From positions 1 to 64,000 of the forward strand of contig CAJUPX010000012.1 in assembly GCA_910588685.1 (NCBI GenBank): a DNA stretch of 64,000 bases, read 5' to 3'. Below, one piece after another: positions 24,065 to 33,600 of this stretch. Origin of the DNA: an uncultured Christensenellaceae bacterium (lineage in GTDB: Bacteria > Bacillota > Clostridia > Christensenellales > Borkfalkiaceae). How positions within the stretch are numbered: the first letter of the stretch is position 1; each line of letters starts with the position of its first letter. The position numbers and the translations under genes are program-made. The notes under the pieces were generated by a model. It was not told the DNA's origin and searched no databases. It worked only from the letters and a program-made list of their open reading frames with translations.

Positions 24065-25342
24065 TCAATCCTTTAAAAAGACTTTAAAAACATCTTCCGC
24101 GGATTTTGATTTAAAAGCCTGCGCTTCCGCCTGCGTACCGCAGACAAAATCGGAAAATGAATTTTTATAATCCAGCACTATGCTGTTTTTATAAATTACG
24201 TAATTAAGAACTGCGTTTTCAAAGCCGATAAACTCAGCCGTTAACTCGGAATCCGCATTGTTCATTTGAGAAATATCCGACAGCGCGATAACCGTAAGCG
24301 AGCCGCCCGCTTCAAACGCTCCGGCTGCGGCGAGAATTTTTTTAAGCTCCGCGCACGCCTCCGTATCAACCTTATTAAAGCTTTTGGCGGGACGGAAAAA
24401 CCCGTCTATTACGAGCACTGCGTGTTTACCGAGCTCAGCCCGACGTTTTGCATACTCCGCAGCAAGCGACAGTGTGGATAACTGTTCGCGCTTGTCCGAA
24501 TCAAACCCGGTAAATAAAAGCGCGTCGTGTTTAACGGCGCTGCATACCGATACTCTGTCCTCGGGAGTGCAACCTATAAACGCCGCAATCGTTTCCGTAT
24601 TATCCGCACCCATAAGCCCGTTTATTATATATTTTGCAAGCTCCGTGCTTGCTCTGCGGTGTCCAGTAAGAGCGAGAACGCGCTGACCGTAGGCAAGCGG
24701 AGTAAAAAAAACGGTCATTTTCAGTGCGGCGCAAGTATCGCTATTGCTGAAATTTATTAAGTTTTCGGCATAAATCCTGCTTAAATTTGCAAATTCAGGA
24801 CGTTTTAAAACCTTGCCGTACAGCTCTCCGTTAACCGAAATCACGTCGGTTACTTCGGGTTTTCCGTCGGCGCCTACCGCACATTCGGATTTTACTTTAT
24901 CGCCGGGACGCAGTAAAAACTTATTTACAACGTCCTCGCGCACGGAAATTTCACCGCCGGCAAAACTTTTTAGCCGGTATCCGTCGGAACTTTTATACAG
25001 CAATCCCGAATACAAGCCCGCGAAATCGGAGCAGTCGCCGCTATCGGCAACCGATAAAATTTCCGGCTCGTTCTTATTTAAACAGCTTTGGCGAAGTTCG
25101 GTAATTTCCGCATAAAGCGCTCTGTCGAAATTATCCGATTTGGGCGGCGCGCCGCGCGTAGACAAGGGAACGGGCGCAAGCTCTCCGTTTGCAATCGCGA
25201 CGATATCCGTAATAAGCCGCTCTTTTTTGCCAACCGCAGGACGGTTTACACCGAGCGCGCGCGCTACCTGTCTGAGGTCGGATATAGACATTTTATTCAT
25301 TTTTTCTACGGCTTTATTCAGCCGCTCAGTCCAATTAATCAT
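24065..25342 (-). CDS. Rho-like protein lacking the ATP-binding motif
   Basis: A 425-aa homologue of transcription terminator Rho. Residues 17-50 match the Rho N-terminal helical domain (ISDLRQVARALGVNRPAVGK). Residues about 95-175 correspond to the RNA-binding OB fold. From 181 on the Rho core can be followed: RPEFANLSRIYAEN; TPLAYGQRVLAL; FTGFDSDKREQLSTLSLAAE; AEYAKRRAELGKHAVLVIDG; FEAGGSLTVIALSDIS; FIGFENAVLNYVIYKNSIV. But Walker A (PPKAGKT in Rho) is TGHRRAST (226-233), the catalytic glutamate element (DERPEEV) is GCTPEDRV, and LLDSITR is VIDGFFR. So it probably cannot hydrolyse ATP and may be a regulatory or structural relative. Cotranscribed with obg. Confidence 0.75.
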   Translation of the reverse strand: MINWTERLNKAVEKMNKMSISDLRQVARALGVNRPAVGKKERLITDIVAIANGELAPVPLSTRGAPPKSDNFDRALYAEITELRQSCLNKNEPEILSVADSGDCSDFAGLYSGLLYKSSDGYRLKSFAGGEISVREDVVNKFLLRPGDKVKSECAVGADGKPEVTDVISVNGELYGKVLKRPEFANLSRIYAENLINFSNSDTCAALKMTVFFTPLAYGQRVLALTGHRRASTELAKYIINGLMGADNTETIAAFIGCTPEDRVSVCSAVKHDALLFTGFDSDKREQLSTLSLAAEYAKRRAELGKHAVLVIDGFFRPAKSFNKVDTEACAELKKILAAAGAFEAGGSLTVIALSDISQMNNADSELTAEFIGFENAVLNYVIYKNSIVLDYKNSFSDFVCGTQAEAQAFKSKSAEDVFKVFLKD

Positions 25343-25349
25343 AGCTTCT

Positions 25350-25694
25350 TTAGTATATTATGTTTATATCGAGCGCAGTTTTTTCGCCGCCGAGCAAATA
25401 TTCAAGAAAAATATACACTCTGCCGTCAAGCACGCTTATTTTTAACCTCTTGCAAAATACAGGTAATTCTCCGCGCAGTTCTCCTCCGCCTATTACACAT
25501 TTGCTTTCGCAGTCTTCTTTAAATTCAAGGGTTAAACAAACAGAACCGCAGCGGCGTTGAACGAGCGCGCCGTTTTTATATTCAAGACTGCATACGTCGC
25601 CGTCTAAAATATATTTTACGGTGAAATTACCGTTTTCAAAAATTAAGTCGCCGGAAGCCTGTTCGCCGCCTGAAAATCCGAGCCTGCATTTCAT
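25350..25694 (-). CDS. YwiB/DUF1934-like small beta-barrel protein
   Basis: A 114-aa beta-rich protein. The strand pattern (CSLEYKNGALVQRRCG; VCLTLEFKEDCESKCVIGGG; LKISVLDGRVYIFLEYLLGG; TALDINIIY) resembles DUF1934 (YwiB), a calycin-like fold of unknown function common in Bacillota. The match is by pattern only. It heads the operon with the Rho-like gene, obg and yhbY. TATAAT (25700-25705), with an extending TG, ends 5 bases before ATG, so the operon mRNA would be leaderless. Confidence 0.5.
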   Translation of the reverse strand: MKCRLGFSGGEQASGDLIFENGNFTVKYILDGDVCSLEYKNGALVQRRCGSVCLTLEFKEDCESKCVIGGGELRGELPVFCKRLKISVLDGRVYIFLEYLLGGEKTALDINIIY

Positions 25695-25699
25695 TTAAA

Positions 25700-25705
25700 A
25701 TTATA
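25700..25705 (-). promoter_or_regulatory. Extended -10 promoter, leaderless operon start
   Basis: TGGTATAAT on the minus strand, 5 bases before ATG of the DUF1934-like gene. No good -35, as often with extended -10 promoters. Confidence 0.55.
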
Positions 25706-25724
25706 CCACAAATTCTTTAAATTA

Positions 25725-26573
25725 CTATAATTTTTTTACAATAATATCCTTGCCGTCGGATATTTTTTTACCTTTTTCAAACAACAGCCTGCCCTGCTTT
25801 AAAATTTCCCGTAACTCCCGGCGGCTGCCGCTGTCTATAGCGTTTTTAATCTCTGACAGCGAGCTAATTACGGACTCTATTTTTTGCGATACGTTTTCGG
25901 CGTTCTGTAAATAAAGCTCTGCCCAGATATCCTCGTCTACGCCTGCTATCCTCGTCATATCCTGAAAACTGCCGCCCGTAAAACCTAAACAACAGTCTAA
26001 ATCTGCGTCCTTTACATAAGCGTTGGAAACAATATGCGCGAGTTGCGACGTATAGGCTATTTTTCTGTCGTGCGTTTGCGCGGAACATTCCACTAAATAC
26101 CCGAAACCGAGTTCCTTTGTGAGTTTACGTATAGTTTGGAGCGCGCCCTCGTCGGTATTCGCACCGTGCGTTATAACCATACTCGCACCGTCGAAAAGGT
26201 CGGCGCAGGCGTTCTGAATACCCGAAACCTCTTTTCCCGCCATAGGGTGCAGACCGATGTAATTAAAATTATGAAAGCATTTTTCCACTTCGCGCTCGAT
26301 AAACGACTTTACGCCGCATATATCCGAAACTACCGCGCCGCTTTTAAAACGGGAGTTTATTATAAAATTTACCGTGTCCTGCGGAGGAAGCGCAACAAAT
26401 ACGGTATCGTATATTTCCGTATTGCAGACAGCCGCGTTTATTATTTTGTTTTCGAGGGCGTATTCAAGCGTTGCTCCGCATAAGTCGTAACCGTCCGCAA
26501 AATAGCCGGCGCGTTTTAACGACATACACAGCGAACCGCCCATAAGACCCAGACCTATAACGGCAATTTTCAT
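25725..26573 (-). CDS. tyrA: Prephenate dehydrogenase
   Basis: A 282-aa enzyme converting prephenate to 4-hydroxyphenylpyruvate in tyrosine synthesis. The N-terminal NAD-binding fold opens MKIAVIGLGLMGGS. GLHPMAGKEVSGIQNACADL (about 116-135) is the substrate-site segment with the conserved His, and HDRKIAYTSQLAHIVSNAY (about 172-190) with LGFTGGSFQDMTRIA follow. No regulatory ACT domain is present. ATG at 26571-26573; the upstream extension is rejected because it covers the promoter. The transcript would start about 3 bases before ATG with no ribosome binding site. Confidence 0.9.
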   Translation of the reverse strand: MKIAVIGLGLMGGSLCMSLKRAGYFADGYDLCGATLEYALENKIINAAVCNTEIYDTVFVALPPQDTVNFIINSRFKSGAVVSDICGVKSFIEREVEKCFHNFNYIGLHPMAGKEVSGIQNACADLFDGASMVITHGANTDEGALQTIRKLTKELGFGYLVECSAQTHDRKIAYTSQLAHIVSNAYVKDADLDCCLGFTGGSFQDMTRIAGVDEDIWAELYLQNAENVSQKIESVISSLSEIKNAIDSGSRRELREILKQGRLLFEKGKKISDGKDIIVKKL

Positions 26574-26582
26574 AATATGTTG

Positions 26583-26643
26583 ATTATATATTAGTTTGAA
26601 TATAAAGTCAAGCGTTGACAAAAAATGGTTTTCGGGCTATGCA
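26583..26643. promoter_or_regulatory. Divergent tyrA and rubrerythrin promoters sharing a palindrome
   Basis: For tyrA (minus): TTGACT (26606-26611), 17 bases, TATAAT (26583-26588). For rubrerythrin (plus): TTGACA (26615-26620), 17 bases, TATGCA (26638-26643). The -35 boxes are back to back inside the palindrome GTCAA-GCG-TTGAC (26607-26619), so one bound protein could affect both genes. Confidence 0.6.
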
Positions 26644-26689
26644 TAAACGGAGCCAAGCCGCACAAAATACTTTTAGACGGAGGAAAGTT

Positions 26690-27286
26690 ATGCATTTTGA
26701 CGAAACCAAGACTTACAAAAATCTTGCAAGAAGTTTTGCCGGCGAAAGTCAGGCGGGTATGCGCTATCAGCTAATTGCACGCGCCGCAACAGCTCAGGGC
26801 TATATTGCGCTTGCAGATACGATAAAGGTTCTTGCAAAAAACGAAACGGTACACGCGCGCAGGTTCTTCGAGGAACTCAATAAGCGTGGCGAATATCTTG
26901 ACAATATCGATCTCGACGCGGGATACCCCTATCACGGCGGCGACATCGAGCAGGGCTTGATGTTTGCAATGAAGGATGAACACGAAGAACACGCGAGAAT
27001 TTATCCCGCTTTTGCAAAAGACGCCGAGGAAGAGGGGTTTAAAGATATTGCCGCTCTTTTCAGACTCGTAGCACAGGTTGAAGTACGGCACGAAATGATT
27101 TTCAAATATCTGTACGAAGCCTTTAAGAAAGGTACTTTATACAGCAACGAAACGCCGATACTCTACATTTGCGGCGAGTGCGGTTATATGCACACCTCTA
27201 CTAAGGCCTGGGATAAATGCCCGCTTTGTCAGGCAAGTCAAGGCGAAGTTGAGCTGCATATCCCGTTTGAAAAGGAGAAAATATGA
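26690..27286 (+). CDS. rbr: Rubrerythrin
   Basis: A 198-aa non-haem iron peroxidase of anaerobes that reduces hydrogen peroxide. The ferritin-like diiron domain (about 10-145) has the expected Glu/His ligands in RSFAGESQAGMRYQ, KNETVHARRF, KDEHEEHARIY and QVEVRHEMIF. The C-terminal rubredoxin-like domain binds one iron through CGECGY and CPLCQ (about 162-181). Strong ribosome site GGAGGAAAG before ATG 26690; the longer frame from a TTG at 26615 would start in the promoter. The stop overlaps the next small gene (ATGA). Confidence 0.95.
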   Translation: MHFDETKTYKNLARSFAGESQAGMRYQLIARAATAQGYIALADTIKVLAKNETVHARRFFEELNKRGEYLDNIDLDAGYPYHGGDIEQGLMFAMKDEHEEHARIYPAFAKDAEEEGFKDIAALFRLVAQVEVRHEMIFKYLYEAFKKGTLYSNETPILYICGECGYMHTSTKAWDKCPLCQASQGEVELHIPFEKEKI

Positions 27287-27405
27287 AAAAGACTAACGAA
27301 AACAAGACTCAGAACACTACTAAGAACGAAACTAAGAACGAAACTAAGAGCACCAAGAACTGCGGTGGTAGAAGCTGTGGCAAAAACACGAAAAACTGCA
27401 AATAA
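27283..27405 (+). CDS. Small Cys-containing, Lys/Asn/Thr-rich protein
   Basis: A 40-aa peptide starting MKKTNENKTQNTTKNE and ending with three cysteines in CGGRSCGKNTKNCK. Its ATG overlaps the rubrerythrin stop codon (ATGA) and has AAAGGAGA upstream, so it is probably translated by coupling. The N-terminal half has a repeated KNETKNETK pattern. The last 41 bases overlap the next small frame. The role is unknown; the cysteines suggest metal binding or redox work beside rubrerythrin. Confidence 0.55.
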   Translation: MKKTNENKTQNTTKNETKNETKSTKNCGGRSCGKNTKNCK

Positions 27406-27493
27406 GTTTGTAGACAGTTTCGATCCAAACGGCAGCTATACGGGAACGCCTGTTGACGGCGGTAAACCCGTACAGGACGCAGACGATCTGTAA
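27365..27493 (+). CDS. Small conserved-looking acidic-tail protein (DPNGSYTG type)
   Basis: A 42-codon frame starting with GTG, ending FDPNGSYTGTPVDGGKPVQD + ADDL. The pattern DPxGSYTGxP...PVQDADDL is one I associate with small conserved proteins of Clostridia, so this frame is likely real despite the lack of a ribosome binding site. It overlaps the preceding frame in a different phase. It could be reached by reinitiation or by a frameshift from the 40-aa gene. Start is uncertain. A strong terminator follows. Confidence 0.5.
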   Translation: MVEAVAKTRKTANKFVDSFDPNGSYTGTPVDGGKPVQDADDL

Positions 27494-27505
27494 ATTAAAA
27501 AATTT

Positions 27506-27533
27506 AAAAGGACGGAGTAATCCGTCCTTTTAT
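27506..27533. terminator. Bidirectional terminator between rubrerythrin operon and uppP
   Basis: AAAAGGACGG-AGTAAT-CCGTCCTTTT, perfect 10-pair stem. Confidence 0.9.
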
Positions 27534-27535
27534 CC

Positions 27536-28345
27536 TTATGCAAAATAAGTAAACTGTAATATTATGCAGGTTACGGAAAGTACGCCGAGGTACAGACTGA
27601 ACCATTTGTAATTTGCCTTTTGGATGAGCTTTAACATAAGCTTAATCGCAAACAGTCCGGATACAGCCGCGACTATAAAACCCACCGCAACGCTTATACC
27701 GAAGCTCGCTCCGCCGGACGAAAAAGCCGACTGTATTTCACCGTCTTTAAGACCTTTAAAAAGCTCTATTACAAAACTGCCTAATATAACCGGCAAGCTC
27801 ATCAAAAAGGAAAATTTAGCAATTTCTTCACGCTTACCGCCGGCAAACGTTCCCGCGCATATAGTTGAACCGCTGCGCGATATACCGGGAAGAATTGCAA
27901 CAGCCTGCGCAAAACCCATTGAGAGCGTAACTTTCAAGTTGAGAGGTAAAACACCCTCCCTTTTTTTTGCGAATTTTTCCGTTGCGAACAGCACGCCCGC
28001 AGTAACAAGGAAAAACGCTGCAAGAAACAGAGCAAAATATTTTCCGCCGAAAATCGCGTCTTCGATTAAATCGTCAAGCAAGAGTCCGACAACAGCCGCG
28101 GGCACCGACGCGAGAACGAGAAAACCGAAATTTTTAAACGGTTTTTTAAAAAGCCCCAGAATGTCTTTGAAGAACACTACGCACACGGCGACAAGCGTTC
28201 CAAGATGCAGTATTATCGGCAGAAACAGCCCGCCGTCTATTCCGAAAAGCCGTTGAAGTAAAACTAAATGACCGGAGGACGAAACGGGCAAAAATTCCGT
28301 TAAGCCCTGTACGAGTCCTAATATTATAGCTTGCCAAACGCTCAT
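27536..28345 (-). CDS. uppP: Undecaprenyl-diphosphatase
   Basis: A 269-aa integral membrane phosphatase that recycles the C55 lipid carrier for peptidoglycan synthesis. The catalytic motifs are GLTEFLPVSSSGHLVLLQ (about 14-31) and the GISRSGST loop (about 155-162). About eight membrane helices. Full length. The end of the prs-pth-mfd-lipoprotein-uppP operon, 13 bases after the lipoprotein gene; ribosome site AGGTTG. Confidence 0.95.
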   Translation of the reverse strand: MSVWQAIILGLVQGLTEFLPVSSSGHLVLLQRLFGIDGGLFLPIILHLGTLVAVCVVFFKDILGLFKKPFKNFGFLVLASVPAAVVGLLLDDLIEDAIFGGKYFALFLAAFFLVTAGVLFATEKFAKKREGVLPLNLKVTLSMGFAQAVAILPGISRSGSTICAGTFAGGKREEIAKFSFLMSLPVILGSFVIELFKGLKDGEIQSAFSSGGASFGISVAVGFIVAAVSGLFAIKLMLKLIQKANYKWFSLYLGVLSVTCIILQFTYFA

Positions 28346-28358
28346 TTCAACCTGTTAT

Positions 28359-30533
28359 TTATTGTTTTTTGTCTATATCAAGTAAATCCTGATATCTTGA
28401 AACGTACTTGATAACCGAATCTTCGGTCTGGTACTTTTCTATTATTTCAGAGCGCCTTTTTGTGGAAATATCGGATATTGCCGTGCTCTTTAACCATTCG
28501 TAGAACAGATTTTCAAACGTACCCTCAACTTCAACGTTATCCGCCCACTTGGGCTCGTGCTGAACTTCGCCGCTGCTGAATGTATAGGTTACGTAAATTA
28601 AATGCCAGCCGTAGTTGCCGCCGCAGATACTGAACGAACCCGCGCCTCTTTCAAGAGCCTCGTGAGCGGCATACTCGAACTCCTTAATGTAGCTTGTATC
28701 GCCTACCTGAACAGAATAACCGAGATACTGCGAAAGCACGCTTGTATCGGTGGTATATGCATACTGTAATTCGTTTACCGCACTGAGTGCTTTATACTGC
28801 TCGGACTCGGGATTGAGCGCGTTGACTCTGTTGTATGCTTCGTTTTGATTGCCGAAATCGACTTCACCCGTTCCGTATATAAATTTGGAGTAATCAATTT
28901 CTTTGTCGTCGCCGCCGTCTTTATAAAGATTATTTTCGTTAAAGACAATATTTTCGTCCCAAGTCGGGGTAAACTTTACTTTGCTTGAACCGATAACGTA
29001 GTTTACATAGCCGGAGAACTCTGTAACGAGGTTTGAAATTGTTACGGGGTTGGGATATAAAACGTAGTCGTCGCGTTCGTCGGTTTTATCGACTACTACG
29101 CCGTTGTACGAATATTTTCCCGCGTATTTTTTAAGATTTTCGTATCTTTCGTTGTTTGTTAGGTTGTTTTTGAAGAACAGCCAGTCGCTGTTGCCGTAAT
29201 AATCAACGTTTTTCTCGCCCTCGGATTTGAAAGCGTATTCTTTAGAGCCGTTGAACCAGGCTGCGCGCTGATCGTAGCCGACTATACTGTTGAGAAGCTT
29301 GTTTCTCTCGGTATAGTACTCGGGCTTATATTCGTTTTCGCCGTCCTTGTAATCGCTCTGAAGCTGAGTGAGCTTAACGCTCTGCGACTGGTTGAAGGGA
29401 AGCAAAATGTTATATACGTAGCCGTAAACGCCTTCGCTGTCCTCTTGGGGAGTGTAGAGAAGGAAACTCGAATCCGAGAGATTGCCGAGCACGCCGTTAA
29501 ATGCTTCCTCGTCCTCATAGGTTTTTTCCTGCAATTCCAACAGTTCGTTGTAGACCGTCTGCACGTATTCGTAGTTTTGATCGTCGTTGAGCTTTTTCTC
29601 CTGCTCATCCTCGTATATATCGTAATACTTTTCTATAACGCGCTGTTCGAGGCGGGAAACGTATTCATCTTCGTAATATTTGAGTGACTCCAAATCCCTG
29701 ATGTTTTCGTTTTCGATATCTACGAGATTGTAGCTGACAAGACCGGATATAAAGTTATTGTAAGCAGTTATACGCTTAGATGTTGTGGAATGCTTTTGTA
29801 AAAGCTCCGACCTGTCTGTTTTATAGGCGCCGGAATTGTCCACAGTGTATTCGCCGAAGCCGGTATAAACTTTGTAGTTTACCGTTCCGTTTTCGCCTGC
29901 GGGGTAGTAATCCTCTTTTTCGGTATCCACGTTTTCAGGGGTTGCGCGAGTATCGCTGCCCGCCTCCGACGTTTCTTCCTTTATGAGTTGCGTTTCGTAT
30001 GAGTCGATTGCGGAGTTCAGGGACGACATAAGCGAATATTTTGCTATTTTTATGTCTTCATCGTCCAAAAGCTCTTCGTATTTTTTCGCCTGTGACTTAT
30101 TCGGATCGGTAAACGCCGCCAAAACCTCGGCTTTTTTAGCGTCGGAATTGCCCTCGCTCTTGGCCTTTTCGTTTAAAAGATACATCGTGGCGTACTGGGT
30201 CATTATTGCGTTGCTTACAAGCGAATCAATCAGAAGATTAAAAACCTGCTCGTACGTATACCCGTAATTCTGGATATATGAATAACCGACGTTTACAAAA
30301 TAAGTAATAAGCTCCCTTTTCTGGATAGACGCCGTTACGTCAACCGCGTCCTTGTAATATGCAAGCTCCGCGTCGAAATTGTCCGCCTTGGATACGTTAA
30401 CCGTAGCTATAATCTGCTCCAGATCCTTAAACGAATCGGTAGATATAAGCGAACACCCGCCGAGCGTAGCGGACGCAGTGATAGCCGCCGCAACCGTACC
30501 GCTTATTATAATCTTTTTAGTGGTCTTTTTCAT
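28359..30533 (-). CDS. Large lipoprotein with PrsA/parvulin-like C-terminal part
   Basis: A 724-aa lipoprotein. Signal peptide 1-28 ends in the lipobox LGGC. The N-terminal region (about 50-200) resembles the SurA/PrsA chaperone N domain (YIQNYGYTYEQVFNLLIDSL). The middle is rich in charged helices. Near the C-terminus, EFEYAAHEALERGAGSFSIC followed by GGNYGWHLIYVTY resembles the parvulin peptidyl-prolyl isomerase signature (GGxxGxHxI). It is more than twice the size of B. subtilis PrsA (292 aa). Likely an extracytoplasmic folding factor. ATG 30531-30533 has GGAG 8 bases upstream. Confidence 0.65.
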   Translation of the reverse strand: MKKTTKKIIISGTVAAAITASATLGGCSLISTDSFKDLEQIIATVNVSKADNFDAELAYYKDAVDVTASIQKRELITYFVNVGYSYIQNYGYTYEQVFNLLIDSLVSNAIMTQYATMYLLNEKAKSEGNSDAKKAEVLAAFTDPNKSQAKKYEELLDDEDIKIAKYSLMSSLNSAIDSYETQLIKEETSEAGSDTRATPENVDTEKEDYYPAGENGTVNYKVYTGFGEYTVDNSGAYKTDRSELLQKHSTTSKRITAYNNFISGLVSYNLVDIENENIRDLESLKYYEDEYVSRLEQRVIEKYYDIYEDEQEKKLNDDQNYEYVQTVYNELLELQEKTYEDEEAFNGVLGNLSDSSFLLYTPQEDSEGVYGYVYNILLPFNQSQSVKLTQLQSDYKDGENEYKPEYYTERNKLLNSIVGYDQRAAWFNGSKEYAFKSEGEKNVDYYGNSDWLFFKNNLTNNERYENLKKYAGKYSYNGVVVDKTDERDDYVLYPNPVTISNLVTEFSGYVNYVIGSSKVKFTPTWDENIVFNENNLYKDGGDDKEIDYSKFIYGTGEVDFGNQNEAYNRVNALNPESEQYKALSAVNELQYAYTTDTSVLSQYLGYSVQVGDTSYIKEFEYAAHEALERGAGSFSICGGNYGWHLIYVTYTFSSGEVQHEPKWADNVEVEGTFENLFYEWLKSTAISDISTKRRSEIIEKYQTEDSVIKYVSRYQDLLDIDKKQ

Positions 30534-30623
30534 TTTGTTTTGCTCCAAAGTATCGAATACTATAAAATTCCAACGTTTATTATACAGCATTTGCGCAACT
30601 AATGCAAATCATTTTTATGAAGT

Positions 30624-33600
30624 TTAGTTAAAACTTAGCGCAAATTTTAAAAATTTTGTCATTTCCAGCATAGTTTTTGTAGGCGACTGACGGGGCGTAA
30701 ACACTATGCAGGGCGCGCTCGTCATAGAAAGCTTGTAACCGCCCGTAAATTTATCGAGCGCAGCCGCCATACCCGCGGCGTTTAAAACGTTTATCGACGG
30801 CAGTTCAAGCGCTCCGTATTTGGAGTTTACGCTTATTTTCCTTACGTTCAGTTTAGCGGCGTACGATTTTAGCACTGCTATTACGAGCAGGTTTAAAACC
30901 TCGTCGGGCATAGGACCGTAATTGTCCTCTATAGACAGGCAAACGCGCTTGTAATCTTCAACGGAGCGTATTTCGGCAATCTGTTTATAGCAGTCAAGCC
31001 GTCCCGCGCTGCTCTCCACGTATTTTTCGGGAATATACGCCGTGGCTTTGACGTCAAGTTCCGTAGAGAGCTGTTTTTCTCCGGTAAGTTCCTCTTTAAG
31101 AAGTTTGGAATACAGCTCGTAGCCCACCTTATCCATATGCCCGTGCTGTTCCGCGCCGAGAACGTTTCCCGCGCCTCTGATTTCGAGGTCGCGCATTGCT
31201 ATTTTAAAACCCGAACCGAGCTCGGTAAACCGCATTATTGCTTTTAAGCGCTCGGTTGCGTCGCTTGTGAGCACCTTGTCGCCCTTAAACGTGAAATACG
31301 CCTGCGCAAGCCGCGAGCCGCGCCCTACTCTGCCCCTTAACTGATAGAGCTGGGAAATTCCCAGCCTGTCGGAATCTATGATTATTATTGTATTCGCGTT
31401 GGGCAGATCTATGCCGTTTTCGATTATAGTAGTCGTTACAAGCACGTTTTTTTCGCCGCGGTAAAAGGAATACACGCTGTTTTCGAGCGCTTCCCTGTCC
31501 ATTCTGCCGTGCGCGTAGCACACCTTTGCTTCTGGCAGGATTTCGGCTATTCTGCCCGCGAACGAAGAGATTGTTTCCACCCTGTTGTAGAGTATGAACA
31601 CCTGTCCTCCGCGTGAAATTTCACGGATACACGCGTCGCGTATGAGCGTTTCGCTCTCTTCTATGACGTAAGTCTGAACGGGCAGTCTTTTTAAAGGCGG
31701 CGTGTTTATAGTGCTTATATCGCGTATACCTGCGAGCGACATATGCAGAGTGCGCGGTATAGGCGTAGCCGTCATTGTAAGGCAGTCGATATCTTTTTTT
31801 ATGTGTTTTATCTTTTCCTTGTGTTCCACGCCGAAACGCTGTTCCTCGTCGAGCACCAAAAGTCCGAGGTCGTAAAATTTTACGTCTGACGACAAAAGCC
31901 TGTGCGTACCGATAATGAGGTCTATATCCCCCTTTTGCAGAGCCGTTAATATTTTTTCCTGTTCGGCGGCAGTTTTAAAGCGGTTTAACACCTCCACACG
32001 CAGACCAAACTCTTTAAAACGTTCGGAAGCGGTGTTGAAGTGCTGTTCGCTGAGCACTGTGCTCGGACACATTACGGCAGCCTGTTTACCGCCGAGAACG
32101 CACAGATAAACGGCGCGCAGAGCAACCTCGGTTTTGCCGTAACCCACGTCGCCGCACAAAAGTCTGTCCATTACCTTGCCCGAACACATATCTTTTTTTA
32201 TTTCTTCGATCGATACGAGCTGGTCGGGCGTTTCCTCATAGTCGAACGCGTCCTCGAACTCCTGCATCATTACTGTGTTTTCGGGAAAACAGAAACCCTT
32301 TTTCTGCCCCCTCTCCGCATAAAGCTCTTTGAGGTCGAACGCAAGTTTTTTAATCGACTGCTTTACGCGCTCTTTTACCCTTTCAAACTCCGCGCCGCCT
32401 ATGCGCGACAGAGCGGGATCGGGCTCGCCGACGTATTTCGAGAGCACGTCCATCTGCTCCACGGGCACGTGCAGCATATCGCCGCCCTTGTACTCTATGG
32501 AAACGTATTCCTTTATTCCGTCGCTCGTTTCTATTTTCTGCGTGCCGGTAATTTTGCCGACGCCGTGTTTTTCGTGAACGCAGTAGTCGCCTATCTCAGG
32601 CGCGGTGAACATATCGCCGCGCTTTTTACGTATGCGTTTAATTACGGCTTTGGTATATAAATCCGAGCTGCCTACTATTACGAGCTTGCACTCGTGAAGA
32701 ATTAATCCGTGTTCGAGAGCGGACGCGCTCGTAGTTACGCCCTGCAACGCCTCGAAACGGTCGGGCTCGGGGTAGACGGGGAGATATTCGTCGGACAATA
32801 ATGAGTTTAATTTATCGGTGCGCTGCGCGCTGCCGCAGAACGCCAAAATTTTATAGCCGTTTGCAAGCCAGCCCTTTACGTCTGTAATAAACTGCGGCAT
32901 TGCGTTTAAATACGACGGCACGGGCGTTGAACGCAAATCGTAGGTTTTGAGCGGATTGAAAAAGCGCGTACCCGATTTGAACGTCTGAACGGCAAGGCAC
33001 CTGTAATTTTTAAAGCCTTCAAAAAGCTCCTGCGGGGTTATCAGCTGCCTTTCGGAAAACGAAAAAGCCTCGCCGCCCTTTTTAAGCTCGTTCACCCTTT
33101 CGCAGTGCTCCTTGTAAACGCCCGCCGCCTTGTCCTCTATCGGCTTGCATTCGTCGAAAATCACAAGCGTATTTTTATCTATTAAATCGAATACCGTACG
33201 CGCCGACTTTAAGAGCGGCATAATAAACGACGCGCCGGAAAAGGGCAACCCGGACGCGAGTTTTTCGGTTATTTCCGAAGCGATAGTTTTTGCGCGTTCG
33301 TATGCCTTTATATTTGCGCTCGTTTTAAGTTCGCGCGACAGTATATCCGCCACAATAGCCGCTTCGCCGTCGGAAAACGACACGTCGGTAGCCGCGGTGA
33401 TTTCCAAAAAATCAACCTCGTCAAGCCTTTCGCCGCTCGCAAAATCGTACGGTCTTATTTTTTCCACGGTGTCGCCGAAAAAGTCCACTCTTACGGGATT
33501 TTCCGAGCCGACGGGAAAAATATCGAGTATATCGCCGCGAATTGCAAAAGTACCCGCGGAATCCGCCGAATACTCGCGCGTGTAGCCCATTTTTACAAGA

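Noticed and set aside
27604..28256. Long plus-strand frame opposite uppP
   Set aside because: Shadow of uppP, whose catalytic motifs are intact on the minus strand. Similar long shadows opposite mfd, obg, pheT and ileS were dropped for the same reason.
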